Positions 1 to 10,550 of a stretch of 64,000 nt of DNA are shown here, in pieces. Origin of the DNA: Isochrysis galbana (Eukaryota > Haptophyta > Isochrysidales > Isochrysidaceae); contig CM030936.1 in assembly GCA_018136815.1 (NCBI GenBank), positions 6,322,005 to 6,386,004 of the forward strand, given 5' to 3'. Every line of letters starts with the position of its first letter. Within the stretch, counting starts at the first letter, position 1. The position numbers were made by a program, and so were the translations under genes. The notes under the pieces were generated by a model. That model saw only the letters and a list, made by a program, of their open reading frames with translations. It was not told where the DNA came from and ran no database searches.

Positions 1-844
1 TCGCACACACAAACTTGCAACAGCAAGAGCTGCCGCCAATCAATACATTTGGCAGCAGCAGCAGCGCAAGGTTTCAATGTCGACCGCGCGGACGGACGTC
101 AAGGAGTTCAACAACCATGTGCTGAATTGGTGGGCCTGCAACCGCTCTAACTTAGATTCCCAATCGGGTAACGGCAGACGGCAGCTCGCATCATCACTTT
201 TCTTTTGACACCTTCTTCTGCTTCGTGTGAGCGCGTTTTCGCGTTTTCTCGTTGTTGAATGTAAGTAATGTGTAATGTAAGTGTGTGTTTGGGCATCTTC
301 AGAGCACGAGCCCTGCTGGTCATGTGGCGAGTGAGGTGAGAATGAGGTGGTTGTGTTGGTGGATGTGTGGACTGGGTGAGGCTGTTGTGAGGCTTGGGTT
401 GTGTGGTGTGTGGAGGGAGAGGGAGGGCGCGACGGGGGTGAGGAAGCGCCTTGATAGGTCCTGTTACATGGCGTGAGAGCGGGATCGGGAGACATGACAG
501 CGAGTGGAACGGAGTGGAGCACGCCAGAGACAACACGGGGGGGTGCTTCCGGGCGAGCGCGCCAGAAACAAGAGGACACAGGTAAAAAACAAACCGGGAC
601 GACGGGGAAAGAAAAACACGGGGAAACTCTAGGAACAGAGGAAAGACTAATGGAACGAAGGGGAGAGCCGGGCGTCGGATGGGGGAGAAACAAGGGGCGA
701 GCGCGGGGGGGCTCCGAGCCTCGCGGGCCGAGGGAACAAAAGGAACCGCTGGGGTTTCACGGAAGGAGGGAAGGAAGGGATCCCGGCTGGAGCTGCATGC
801 GAGGGAACCGGGGGAGAGGGGCTCCGCGCGAACCGCCCAGGCAG
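1..844. other. No recognisable gene; GC-rich, Pro/Ser- or Arg/Gly-rich frames only
   Basis: Open frames exist on both strands but are low-complexity (Pro/Ser-rich on -, Gly/Arg-rich on +) and match no family I know. They are most simply read as compositional. The stretch may belong to the body of the + strand retroposon whose 3' end follows. Confidence 0.4.
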
Positions 845-1300
845 GCATGGGGAGACAACCCAAAAAGAGGATAGATTTGGCCGACATCCGGCCGCTCTAC
901 GAATTAGGCGAAATAAACAAACTAACCCCCAGCGCGGAGCTCGTATCCCTAGCTGGTAAGCTAGGGATAGAGCACCTAGTCGAGACGGAAACGGCGAAGC
1001 ACAGGAGATAGAGGCGCCTAACACGCCGGTGCATCACCCCTGGGACACCCACGTTAAGAGACACCTAATCTACCCTATCAACGCAAATCCAAAAGGCCTG
1101 CCCGGACCCCACACCCAAAACCGGGCCCTAGGTAGTGTACCAAGGCCGCACCCCCGACACCGAAGGCAAAGGAACGAGGGGGGGAAGGCGAGGGGGCGGG
1201 GAAAAGGGAGGTAAGGGCGATGGCTGATGTACAGTAGCAATAGTAGGCGCTGTCCGGCGATAGGTGTGTAGCCCTGAACCTTCAGATCTTTTTTTTTTTT
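845..1300 (+). mobile_element. LINE-like retroposon, 3' part with oligo-T end
   Basis: From about 1087 the sequence aligns by eye with 22496-22705: GCCTGCCCGGACCCCACAC, an ACCGGG-CCC block, a purine-rich stretch, and a shared terminus containing CTTCAGAT followed by a T run (1287-1297 here). The same terminus recurs at three other sites in the window. An upstream frame at 845-1010 is short, ends in Lys/Arg-rich residues and is unidentified. Family-like ends followed by a simple tail fit a target-primed retroposon. I infer the class; no reverse transcriptase is visible here. Confidence 0.5.
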
Positions 1301-1945
1301 TGGAGGATGATGTCCCCGGTTTGGTGGAAGGAGAGTTCGAAGGAGGCGTCGGAGTCTGTGATGTCGTTTTCTATGTCGGAATCTTGGTCCTGTGTGGCGT
1401 GGGCGGGGGTGACCTTGGTCAGTGTTGGGTGAGTGGAGGCATTGGGTGGAGGGGTATTGTCAGTGTTGTCCCCACGGGGGGCGTGTGCGCGTGCTTTGTG
1501 TGTGTGGTGAGGTGTGCATGAGAGGCTGTCTCTGAATCGTATGTTGCTTGCTACAGTGAGATGTGTGTTGTGCCCATAGGGGCCACCCGGCCGCGGGCCG
1601 CGCTGCCGGAGCAGCGCGGCCCTTGCCAGGGCGAGAGGGGCCTCTGCCATAAGGCATGCCCAATGGAGGAGTGGCTGTTGGGGCCTGGCATGGTTGGGAA
1701 GTTGCCAGCAGCCTACTGCTCCCCATGAGGGAGGCCAGCATGGCTGCCATGGGCGGTGTGGCTGGGGCCACGGGCCGTGCGGCGCGACCGGAGTCGCACA
1801 CACCTGCTCGGCCTCGGTGGGCGGACGCGGCCGCTTCGACAGCGGCTGCTCCATGAGCACTGGGGGGGCGCCCTCGGCGGGGGGCCCGTAGGAGAGGGGA
1901 GTCGCGTCGGCGCGCTCCATCGCGTCTAAGTATAAACTTAGTTGA
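1298..1945 (-). mobile_element. Remnant starting with hairpin-ATG module (MERADAT-type frame)
   Basis: On the minus strand a hairpin (CTAAGT-loop-ACTTAG, 1926-1941) lies 5 bases before an ATG at 1920 that opens a frame beginning MERADATPLS. The frame is Pro/Ala-rich, then acidic, and runs into the oligo-T junction at about 1297, so its 3' part is cut off by the neighbouring retroposon. About 250 bases resemble, with many changes, the copy at 33785-34136. It is probably the first part of a gag/ORF1-like protein, but no domain is recognisable. Confidence 0.5.
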
Positions 1946-1999
1946 GCAAAACACAATAGAGCACGACACGCTCCCACCACACCCGGTCACCCTCTTCAA

Positions 2000-2522
2000 G
2001 ACTGGATCATGTGAACTCGGAGACGATTAAATTACTCAGCTATATGCAAGCAAAGTGCATTGGCTGCGCAACTAACGTGCCTTACGCATTACTATCAACT
2101 AGCTCCCATCATTTTTCTATGGACGTGCGCGCTTTGCCGACCGCGGTAGTGGGGGTGAGCGTGGGGTACGGGCGATGGCAGGGTCTCCCTGATTGGGATA
2201 GTAGTATAGCAGCCGTTGCCGGCTTTGTTAAGAGTTTAGTTTTCTAAGTCTTCCTCTTCCTCTCGTGCGCCCCATGCTCTGCCGTGTCGCGGGTTCCAGT
2301 GGCCCGTGTGGCTCTCCTCCCTCCAAGAGAACAGCTCTCATGCGCAGGTAGCCCTAGAGCTATTACCTTCATTTGCCAGTACGCGTACCTGTGACGCCGC
2401 ATTTGTGGGAGCGAGGTTGTATTGCTCTGCGAAGGGCGTCCGTTGTCGCACGAAATGGGGCGGCGAGGATGACGCGTTGTCGAGGGTTAGGCGCCATGTG
2501 CCACCTCTGTGTAGTTCCTCTA
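2000..2522. other. Intergenic, nothing recognised
   Basis: No domain-like frame, RNA gene or repeat copy seen. Part of it should be the 3' untranslated region of the minus-strand Kelch/BTB gene that ends at 2523. Confidence 0.4.
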
Positions 2523-5033
2523 CTATGGACCAAGGGCTGCCTTGTTGGCACCGGAAGCGCCGAGCATCTCGAGCAGCCACCGCCTAGTCACATGATCGAG
2601 GTCTTCAAAGCCGGGCATGGCCTGGATCGGCATCGGCGGCTCGGCGCGCTGCATGGCCCACACACCGAACGCGTCATTGAGCAGCGTGGCGCACAGGTCG
2701 CTGAGCCTTTCGCAATGAAGACGGCGTGCCCAGGCGAGCATCCGCAGTGCGTTGCTCTCGTCGAGCCTGCTGGCTAGCAGCGCCTCGCACCTTTGTCGTA
2801 GCGGCTCAATTCCGAGGGCGTCCGCCGCTTCGAGGAGGGCAAATACCTCGCCTGCGTCCGCCTCACACGTCGGCTCTATCGCGGCCTCCAGCCCAAGGGT
2901 CTGCACGGAGACGTCCAACTGTGCACCCCCATGACCGCGCTCGCTGGCACGTGGTTCTCCCTCTCCTCGCCCGTTCGCCGCAGGTGCAGTATCGCCTCTG
3001 CCGGCGATCATCTCACTCGGCAAGACAAGCTCGCCAGTATATAGGAAGCGGAGCAAGATGAAAAGGATAGGCCGCGAAATCGGGCACGGCAGGCTCATCT
3101 CCTGGACCACCGGTGCGCCCTTCGATGAGCTGGCAGTGCGGCCGTCGCCTTGCGCCATGACGCCTTCGGCAAACTCTCCACTGAAGAGGGCGCGAAAGTA
3201 TGTCGAGGCACCCGACGCCAAGAGCAGCCGGTGGGCGTAGACGAGCGCTGCGTCCGCGCCTATCCCGTTGGTGGCGTCGACAAGCACGCGGAAGGCGACA
3301 TCGGCCATCCACCGAGAGCCGACTAGCGATGCAAGATGGGGCGCAAGATGCGACTGGCTCAGAGGAGGAGGAGGAAGCAAGGGTGCTCGTCGCAGCACTG
3401 TGGGATCTATAAACGCCCAGAGGTCGTTGAAGTAGCACTTGCCAAATACACCACCGCCAAAAAGGAGCAGTCGCGTCGCGACGCGCGTGAAGCTCATCGC
3501 ATTTCGGGCCGCTGGCCACGCGCGCTCGCCCGTAGGACGCACCAGTGGGCGCGCGCGCCAGTCGTTGTCGGCTGACGGGCTGGGTGAGAGGAGAGCTCCA
3601 TCGTTATAAGCCCCGCCCTCCGATCCAGTGCCCCCAAAGAGGAGGATGCGGCCACCGTCCACGGAGCACATGGCAGAACAGTACCGCGGGCATGGCCACC
3701 ACCCAGCATTGGCTGGCTGGGCTCGCGCCCCTTGCGCTACGCCTGCTGGGCTCGACGGGTCGTGCCTCCTCCACATAGCGACAAACAGCGCTCCCTGAGC
3801 CCGATCCGCGACGTCTAGCGGTTCAAAGGAAACTGACCACAACGAGTTGCAGCACACGAAACCGGCGGTGTGCGGCATCTCAGGCGATGGGAGGACAAGT
3901 TCGGTACCGCCGAATAGCATGAACCGGCCGTCAAGCTCACATGCACTACTCAGAGCCAAACCTTTGGGCGCGGAGCCGCGGATGTCGACGAACTCCCACC
4001 GCAGCTGACCGCTCAAACGTAGCGCATGGACGAGCGGCGACGGCGTCCCATGATAGAAGGCCCGCAGATACTCGAAGATGCTTGCAAAGTCACCCTCGTC
4101 ATCAGCCTGCGCAACTGCAAGGTAGCCGCCCACGACGAACATGACGTCGCCGACGGGCGTGCTCGAGATCATGGCCGAATGCCCACGTCTCCGCGCTGGC
4201 AAGTGGCCCGCAGCCTCCACCTGCTCCCATCGCTCTGTTCCCAGGGCCCCCTCTTCCCCGTCAGCGCTGGCATCATCGTGCTCGGCCGACGTCCCACAAG
4301 CTCGGACGCACAACAGCGTCCCAGCGCCCGCCTCCCCTACTGTGCCGTTCTCCGTCTCCGCCTCCCCATCCTCCACTCGCTCTTGCATCCCAAAATTTTT
4401 AGGTTCGATCTTGCCCTCTTTCTCGGCCCCCTCATCGCCCAGGTGCAGCATCCATAGATCACCTCTTGTCCCCGCCGTCCCACTGCCTCCTGATGTTCCC
4501 CCGAACACAATGATCCGCCGCCCGTGCAAGCACGCGCTGTGCCCACGCCTCGGGGGCAAGCGCGCGCCTCTTGGTGAGCGCCGCGACCAGATCAGCCGAT
4601 TGGTGTCGAGCCTGTAGACATCGCCAAAATGCACAAATTCCTCGAGCACAGACGGGTGCTGTACCGCCTCCTCCGCTCCCCCGTGCTCCAGCTGCGCCGC
4701 GCCTACAGCCGCCTCGGCTGCGGCTTCGCCCTCCTCTTGGTGACGCAACTGGCTCTGAACTGCTCCGTCCGCTTCCTCCTGAGCATGAGCGGCGCCCTGC
4801 TGCTGCCGTGCGACCGCGTGCGCTGCTTGGCGAGCAAGAAGCCCCGCGTTTGCCCCTTGCTGCTGCCGCTCTGTGCCCGCCGCCTGTGAGAGAAGAGCTC
4901 CACCTCCAATCAGGTAGAGATGGCGGCCCACTAGAGTCGCCGAGTGGGAGCAGCGGGCTGAGGGCCCTGGGAGGCGCGCGCGCGTCCAGTGTGAGGAGGG
5001 GAGGGAGAGAGAGGGGAAGTCCATTGGGTGCAA
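2523..5033 (-). CDS. Kelch-repeat protein with C-terminal BTB domain
   Basis: One uninterrupted frame of 836 residues (or 833 from the second Met at 5024). The first two thirds hold about six Kelch blades, each with a hydrophobic strand ending in GG: HLYLIGGG near 38, RIIVFGGT near 172, MFVVGGY near 303, FMLFGGT near 363, ILLFGGT near 463, LLLFGGG near 520. A Gln/Ala/Glu-rich insertion at about 55-115 interrupts blade 1. From about 560 a BTB/POZ domain follows (VYAHRLLLASGASTYFRALF, later LFILLRFLYTGEL) with a disordered insert, and then the start of a BACK-like helical region. Kelch-BTB proteins usually serve as substrate receptors for CUL3 ubiquitin ligases, normally with BTB first. Here BTB is last, as in LZTR1-like proteins. 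Function beyond that is inference. A pyrimidine-rich (coding strand) tract lies directly upstream. The absence of introns is unusual beside its neighbours. Confidence 0.85.
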   Translation of the reverse strand: MHPMDFPSLSLPSSHWTRARLPGPSARCSHSATLVGRHLYLIGGGALLSQAAGTERQQQGANAGLLARQAAHAVARQQQGAAHAQEEADGAVQSQLRHQEEGEAAAEAAVGAAQLEHGGAEEAVQHPSVLEEFVHFGDVYRLDTNRLIWSRRSPRGARLPPRRGHSACLHGRRIIVFGGTSGGSGTAGTRGDLWMLHLGDEGAEKEGKIEPKNFGMQERVEDGEAETENGTVGEAGAGTLLCVRACGTSAEHDDASADGEEGALGTERWEQVEAAGHLPARRRGHSAMISSTPVGDVMFVVGGYLAVAQADDEGDFASIFEYLRAFYHGTPSPLVHALRLSGQLRWEFVDIRGSAPKGLALSSACELDGRFMLFGGTELVLPSPEMPHTAGFVCCNSLWSVSFEPLDVADRAQGALFVAMWRRHDPSSPAGVAQGARAQPANAGWWPCPRYCSAMCSVDGGRILLFGGTGSEGGAYNDGALLSPSPSADNDWRARPLVRPTGERAWPAARNAMSFTRVATRLLLFGGGVFGKCYFNDLWAFIDPTVLRRAPLLPPPPLSQSHLAPHLASLVGSRWMADVAFRVLVDATNGIGADAALVYAHRLLLASGASTYFRALFSGEFAEGVMAQGDGRTASSSKGAPVVQEMSLPCPISRPILFILLRFLYTGELVLPSEMIAGRGDTAPAANGRGEGEPRASERGHGGAQLDVSVQTLGLEAAIEPTCEADAGEVFALLEAADALGIEPLRQRCEALLASRLDESNALRMLAWARRLHCERLSDLCATLLNDAFGVWAMQRAEPPMPIQAMPGFEDLDHVTRRWLLEMLGASGANKAALGP

Positions 5034-5039
5034 AGCTCG

Positions 5040-5360
5040 GCTCTTCTTGCTGGGAGAGCGTTGGAAGGGGGGGGGGCAGAGAGGGCAGCGAGGGCGGAAG
5101 GGGGAGAGAGGGAGGGACGGAGGGACGGAGGGGAGGGGAGGGAGGGGAGAGAGGGGAGGGAGGGAGGGAGGGAGGGAGGGAGGGAGAGAGAGAAGGGGAA
5201 GGGAGAGGCGAGAGGAGGGGAGGAGAGAGATAGTAGGTAGGGAGGAGTGGAGGAGCAGGGCGGAGCAGCAGAGGGAGGACGGATGACGGAGGACTTAGGG
5301 GGAAGGGGGCAGAGGAAGAGGGAGAGAGAGAGAGAGGGAGAGGGGGAGGCGGTCCTCCGT
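5040..5360. repeat. Purine-rich (GGGA/GA) tract at the 5' end of the Kelch/BTB gene
   Basis: Nearly pure A/G on the + strand with GGGA and GAGA units, so the minus-strand gene starting at 5033 has a CT-rich leader or promoter. It is one of a recurrent class of tracts at gene starts in this window. Confidence 0.8.
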
Positions 5361-5615
5361 CCGGTCCGTGGGCTCGGCGGCCGGCAGCGATGCTCTCTCC
5401 GTCGTCGTCAGCTGTTTTTGATCTATTTATGTATTGGTTTCTTTATCAGGCACGCCCGAGGGGGGGGCAGGGGGGGTTCGCCAGCAATCAGCAAGGCGTA
5501 GTACTACGTGGGCGGCCAATTCCTCGCGCCGGCGCAATCCCTTCGCCGTGTGTCCTTCGCCCTTTGGGGGGGCTGTGGAAGCTGGGAAATGGCTCGAGGA
5601 GAGGTTAGAGGCTCG

Positions 5616-6069
5616 AGGCCTACCTAAGTTGTTCCACAGGTACCGGTACCGGTACCGGTGGACCGGTACCGGGTCCGCCGGACCCGGTGGTGCGTACAGT
5701 ATGGTAGCCGGGAGGGCTGTGCGCTGTGCTCGAGTGTTAAGAGGAAATGGAGATTGAAGTTGAAGATGCCCCAACGGAGGAAGGAGGAAGGGGGGGAGGA
5801 GGAGGAGGAGGAGGAGGAGTTCTCATAGCTCATAGCGAGCGTGGCGGGAGCGCGTGGCGCGTGGACGGCGATCCCTCGGTGTGGGCGGTGGGCGTATTGC
5901 GTATATTGTGTAGCTGTCTGTATGTACACTAAGAGTATCTCATGGTATAAATAGAGTATTATAATAAGTACCACAGGTACGGTACCGTACCGGTACCGGT
6001 ACCGGTACCGGGTGAAGCCTCTCAAGACCCGGTGGAACCGGTATACGGTGGAACAACTTAGAGGTCTAC
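5616..6069. mobile_element. Non-autonomous inverted-repeat transposon (hAT-type MITE)
   Basis: Exact 14-base inverted termini, CTAAGTTGTTCCAC at 5624 and its complement ending at 6061, enclose 438 bases. The flanks are near-perfect 8-base duplications: AGGCCTAC (5616-5623) and AGGTCTAC (6062-6069). Next to both ends are GGTACC/CCGGTA microsatellite-like runs (5639-5672, 5976-6012). It has no coding capacity. An 8-base target duplication is characteristic of hAT elements, so the superfamily is an inference from duplication size. Confidence 0.75.
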
Positions 6070-6419
6070 TGGGAGACAGCCTCCCAGCTGCGCAGATCCG
6101 CACTCTCCGCGCGACGGCCCGCCTGGTGGAGCTGGAGCGTCTGGCGGCGACAACGTCGATGATGTCGCCAGCGTCCTTCGCACCCCTGGCGGGGCAGGCG
6201 CGGCGCCCGCGCAGCGCGAGCGGCGCTGAGTGGCAGGCGGCTTGCCTTCATTTGGTCTCCTTTCCCTTCCAGTCTCACCCTACCATGAGCCCCCCCCGCG
6301 AGCACCCCGAAGGAGAGGCCCAGGAGCACCACGTACGCGACGAGAACAGCATCGCCTTGGCTCGGCATGAGGGCGCGCCCCGAGAGGGTCTCCTTCGACA
6401 ACGCCTGTGCCATCCACAA
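6066..6419 (-). CDS. Possible first exon(s) of a small membrane protein
   Basis: On the minus strand an ATG at 6413 opens MAQALSKETLSGRALMPSQ followed by a convincing membrane segment (AVLVAYVVLLGLSFGVLAGG). A donor-like GTAGGG or GTGAGA follows near 6290, with a CACTCAG acceptor near 6240. Downstream, one frame contains AKDAGDIIDVVAARRSSSTRR, which looks protein-like, but it runs into the inserted MITE at 6061. If this was a gene, its 3' end has been overprinted by the transposon. No family is recognised, and it could be chance. Confidence 0.25.
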   Translation of the reverse strand: MWMAQALSKETLSGRALMPSQGDAVLVAYVVLLGLSFGVLAGGAHGRVRLEGKGDQMKASRLPLSAARAARAPRLPRQGCEGRWRHHRRCRRQTLQLHQAGRRAESADLRSWEAVSQ

Positions 6420-6855
6420 CGCCTGGGGAGCCTACTCGCCGGGGGATGGGGTAGAGGGGCTGTGGATGGGAAGGGGAGGGCGTGCCTCTCTCTCTCCGCG
6501 CGCCCGCCCCCAAAAATATCTGACGAGCAAGGTTGCTCTCCGGCGGGGGCGTCTCGTCCGCTCTTTCGCGGAGACACGCCCTTCAAGAGGTGTTTCCCTG
6601 TTTACTCATTATTAGTCATGATATTCTTCGTTTAAATTATGAATGTCACGAATAAATTTGCCGACATATTCTTGAGAGTACTCACTGGCGATCTCAATGA
6701 CAATGAACAATTCGAGCTTCCGTTGCAGTTCGTATACCTAGTTGTGAAGTGCCGTTTGGTGTTTCGTGACGGGTTTTACCTATCCCGCTACCACGAACCC
6801 CCAGCCGCGCCGCCACCATCGCAACTTCCCCCACCCCAGGAAACGGCGCTTGCTC
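6420..6855. other. Intergenic, nothing recognised
   Basis: A CT-rich patch near 6480-6500 and an AT-richer stretch near 6600-6740; no supported gene. Confidence 0.35.
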
Positions 6856-6859
6856 ACAC

Positions 6860-7048
6860 AAGGAGGTAAGCCAGGTGAGGGGCAAGCAGGCGGCAAGGGA
6901 GGCGACAAAGGAGGCGAGGGCAACAAGGGCGAATGGACGAATGTAGGACCCTGCGACGGTAACTCGTGGCTAGCCTGCAAAAAGGGGGGGGGAACATAGA
7001 AACGCAAACAACTTCTAAAACAAAAAGGTCGATCGCGGATGCGACATC
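6860..7048. repeat. Dispersed repeat; uninterrupted copy of the TRIM target site
   Basis: Starts GTAAGCCAGGTGAGGGGCAA, contains AAGGGCGAATGG and ends AAAAAGGTCGATCGCGGATG. The same order occurs at 49286-49358 plus 50531-50640, where a small LTR element has inserted at the AGGGCG site. This copy therefore shows the empty site. Confidence 0.7.
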
Positions 7049-7073
7049 CATAGTTCAAACTATAGCAATAGTT
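7036..7073 (-). repeat. Hairpin-ATG module, variant
   Basis: On the minus strand, a six-base-pair hairpin AACTAT-TGCT-ATAGTT (7058-7073) is followed 6 bases later by an ATG (7051) that opens MDVASAIDLF, a 65-codon frame. It matches the layout of the module seen elsewhere but lacks the GAGCGCGC sequence after the ATG. Confidence 0.45.
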
Positions 7074-7089
7074 GAGCTAGCGTGAGAGC

Positions 7090-7630
7090 TAGCTAGCAGC
7101 CGGGTGCCTGGGCGCGTAGTGCGTGGTATCAAAGTGAAGGCAATCCACCTTGGCGCCTACAACATTGGGCACTGGGCACTGGAGCATTTGCATTTGCCGG
7201 CTATTGTATGCGTACCCGCGGCGCATAGGCATAAGTTGTGAGACTCTGGATGCGACGACGCAACGCTCCTTCCCGTGATTTAAATGGACTTGCTCTACCC
7301 GTTCGGCGTATGCGGGCACGAAAATCGCACGCCGTCTGTGTTCTCTACACGCTCACAGCTCCCACTCCCTTGTAATAAATGAATGGCAACTGCACGTGTG
7401 CAGTGCCCGTGATGTTGCAGTGAATGCCATCTTTGCTACCCAACTCTCGTACCGATGGCGTAAGCTGCAACGCATCACAATCTGAAGTTCCTCGCGAGAA
7501 GACCGCCCGCGCAAAGATTTGGTTGCGGTCCAAGTCCTCTAGTCGTCAACGCATGTTACGCGTGCTCGCGCAAGGGGACAATCGTTCAACTAGCCATCCA
7601 TGCGTGGCACAAGCTATGGAGCTGCGATTT
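7090..7630. other. Downstream of the exostosin gene; nothing recognised
   Basis: No domain-like frame seen. The part next to 7631 is presumably 3' untranslated region of the minus-strand glycosyltransferase. Confidence 0.4.
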
Positions 7631-9505
7631 TCACTCCGGCCCATCGCAAATCTCCTCCAATATGGCATCCACTGCGCTGCGCCGCGAAGGATCAAGGTGC
7701 CAAAGGAAATTTGGTCTGGCCCGAGCGAGCGCAGCTTGCATTGCCACCACTCGTGCAGGCGGCAAGTTGTGCAGCCGCTGTACAATGGCCGGCGGGTCGC
7801 GAAGCGCCTCCTTCTCTGAGATCTGTGACAAAGGGGTGAGTGTGAAAGATCAGCATATGAAGCAGTGGCGAAATGACCTACATTTGCTGGTAGGGCGTCG
7901 TGCGCTAATGGCTGACGGTATCAAAGCGGCGTGGCATGGCGTGTCGCCTACCCGAATGGAGAAGGAGTCCCAGTTCAGCTTCCTTGAAAACGGAAGGCGG
8001 AGGTCGTCGGCGATGATGACCGGTATGCACCCTATCGAAGAGCGTGCCATTGGTAGATCTTGAGCATGGGATCGCGACTGTCCGCGGCGGATGCACGGGA
8101 CCGACGAGCCAGAGAGCACGCATGATGGACGCTTATGGGCAGCTCCTCATAGCCACACCTGCGGCAATCGACTCGTACGTCCTCTTTGACGACGAGGTGT
8201 CGCCACGCGGAGTCAAGCAAAACTTGGCGGAGAGCATCTTTTTGAGGTACAGGGAGTGTGGCTCATACACGGCTCCAGGCTGAGAAGTCGCCGCCTCGAT
8301 CAACACTCCCGGAAGGCCTCTCAATGCCTGAGACAAACGGACAGTATGGCCATCAGATCCAAGGTGTTCATTGCCTTTGTAATGTATCCATGATCACCTG
8401 CAGCATCCGCCTTCGTATGGACGCAGACTCAATGTACCCCTTCGGCAAATGACCCCGGAAGAAGAGGAGAAGCGACCGGTTTGTATTGGGCGGGGGATCG
8501 GGTGCAACCTGCGGATCCAGTTGGAGGCCAACGTGAGTTGGCGGGGAAGCCCTGATTGAGCACACCTGCCGGATTTGTTCTTCCTGCCGCGACTAAGGCA
8601 GCTCAGGCCGCTGTTCTGGAGCCCCGGTCTATGCCGCCCTCAGATCCAGTCCTGTGCCTCTTACCAGCCATGACGGCCGGGCCACCACGTACGGCACGGC
8701 GATATATGCTCGAGAATGCGAACACGATGAGCAATCGTCAACAAGCAGTCGAGTGGCGGAGGCGGTCCCAGGGACGCAGGCGCCTGGGTGGCCGTGTGCC
8801 ACAACAAAATGACGAGGATGGGAAACCCACTGATGCCCAAGGCCCTTGCGGATTGCAGTCAACGCTGGCTCCACCTTGTGAGGCGCAAAGATGAACCTAA
8901 GGAGCAAGGGCATAGTACTGAGGAGCTGCCCGCTAGGTACTCAATACGGAGGCGCCCCACACCATCGGCAGCGTAAGGGGGCCAGTCAAGGAGAGCAAGC
9001 ACCGAGGCGCGCACATGTATGAGAAGTACGCTGTCACAAAGACCCGCTGCGCCCCCTCGAGCGCAGACACGTTGGACGTTGCGGGCGGCAGTGCTCTGTG
9101 GAGCCACCACTCAATGCCATTCTGGAAGAAGCGATTGGGCGCGTCCACATTGTTCTTGGCCCACTCGCGCGGCCGTGACTTGTCGATGACGTCCCGATGA
9201 AACGGCGCGCCTGGGTCGTACGCGCGCAGGTCGCATGGGAGCGTGCGACGGCAGCGTGGCTCAACGCTCCACCCCTCCACTTCACAGCGGGAACCGCCAC
9301 CTCCATCCCGCTGCCTGCGCCGCTCGAGGCGCACGGCGCGCTCGAGCTCGGTTCGTGGCCGACGTGGCGCCACGCTCAACTCGCGACCGTCACGCTCCTC
9401 CGCGCCACGCGACGCCCACGCACAGCCAGAGCACAGCCAGAGCAGAAGCCCGGCTGCGAGGCGCGCCGCCATCGCTCCCCCCTCCCCCCTCTTCCCCTCT
9501 TTCAT
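7631..9505 (-). CDS. Exostosin-family (GT47) glycosyltransferase
   Basis: Six exons modelled on the minus strand: 9505-9015, 8896-8665, about 8565-8398 (its acceptor could also give 8508), 8279-8159, 8031-7952, 7822-7631. Except for the exon 3 acceptor, borders are GT-AG with matching phase. Met-12 starts a hydrophobic signal or anchor (MAARLAAGLLLWLCSGCAWA), fitting a Golgi/secretory enzyme. Exostosin hallmarks appear in order across the joins: VFVTAYFSYMFIFAPHKVEP, HFVVAHGHPG, YIAVPYVVARPSWL, LLLFFRGHLP, FCLTPRGDTSSSKRTYESI joined to AAGCIPVIIADDLRLPF, then NWDSFSIR and a C-terminal helix (VVAMQAALARARPNFLW). Members transfer sugars to cell-surface or wall polysaccharides; donor and acceptor cannot be told from sequence. 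The upstream region holds a cluster of near-palindromes and then a long CT tract shared with the divergent demethylase gene. The family call is firm; the exact start is not. Confidence 0.85.
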
Positions 9506-9529
9506 GTGAATAAATACATGTTACCCCCC

Positions 9530-9740
9530 AGGAGCCAACGCCCCCCAGGAGCTCTCGGGGGCCCCCAGGAGCTATCGGGGGGGAAATTTTCTCCCGATCG
9601 CCAACAGCCCCACCGAGAGCTATCGGGGGACCGAGAATATCCCCCGAGAGCTATTGGGAGATTGCTCCTGGGGGGTGCCGTAAGCGGATCTCCCAGTAGC
9701 TATCGGGGGGGGAGGAAATCCCCCGAGAGCAAACGGGGGG
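9530..9740. repeat. Cluster of six near-palindromic AGCTATCGGGGG units upstream of the GT47 gene
   Basis: Degenerate units of the form CCCCCGAGAGCTATCGGGGG recur at about 9545, 9566, 9612, 9643, 9694 and 9724, alternating in orientation because the unit is nearly its own complement. They lie between the glycosyltransferase start and the CT tract. Confidence 0.65.
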
Positions 9741-10091
<351 letters not shown>

Positions 10092-10257
10092 CGGGAGGCA
10101 GCGGTAGGGTGCGCGCGACAGCGCCGTTCGTCTCAGCCGCAACCTCAGTGGATGGATGGGGGAAGGAAGGGGAGGACGGCGGAAGTAGGTGGTGGGCGGC
10201 GGCGGCTCAGATGGCGAGAACAGGGGCGGTGCGCTGAGCAGCCAGGTGCAGGTCAGG

Positions 10258-10301
10258 TGGCTGCGAGGCGCGCTCCATCGCTCGAACTTTAACAATAGTT
10301 T
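10258..10301 (-). mobile_element. Hairpin-ATG module (MERAS-type), truncated
   Basis: Minus strand: imperfect hairpin AACTAT-TGTT-AAAGTT (10284-10301), GAGCG, then ATGGAGCGCGCC (ATG at 10278). The frame closes after about 23 codons. Its upstream side abuts the partial MITE that follows. Confidence 0.6.
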
Positions 10302-10414
10302 TTGGATTTCAAATACATTCGAGGCCTACAACCCAGGACGCGCTTCAAATACAGCCAAATACATATGTATTTGGCCTTTGACCAAATACGGTAAATACGT
10401 ATTTCCCATCTAGG
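10302..10414. mobile_element. Partial hAT-like MITE (AAATAC/GTATTT family), right end only
   Basis: Contains ACAACCCAGGACGCGCTTC and ATATGTATTTGG, and ends in GTATTTCCCATCTAGG, matching the complete copy at 35545-35757 and the copy near 26710-26910. The left terminus is missing where it meets the hairpin module. Confidence 0.7.
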
Positions 10415-10550
10415 ATTGATAATCTAGCTTCGACTGCTGTGCTCGAGTACAAAGATGGGAGTAGTTGGCCGGGCTCGCACCTCTACAAGAAAATGAGCCC
10501 GGACCTCCTCTCTCTCTTCTCTCCCTCTCCCCCTCTCTCCCTCTCTCCTT

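Noticed and set aside
147..887. Pro/Ser-rich minus-strand frame of 246 codons as a protein gene
   Set aside because: Low complexity, overlaps equally open frames, no conserved motif, no leader tract like the real genes.
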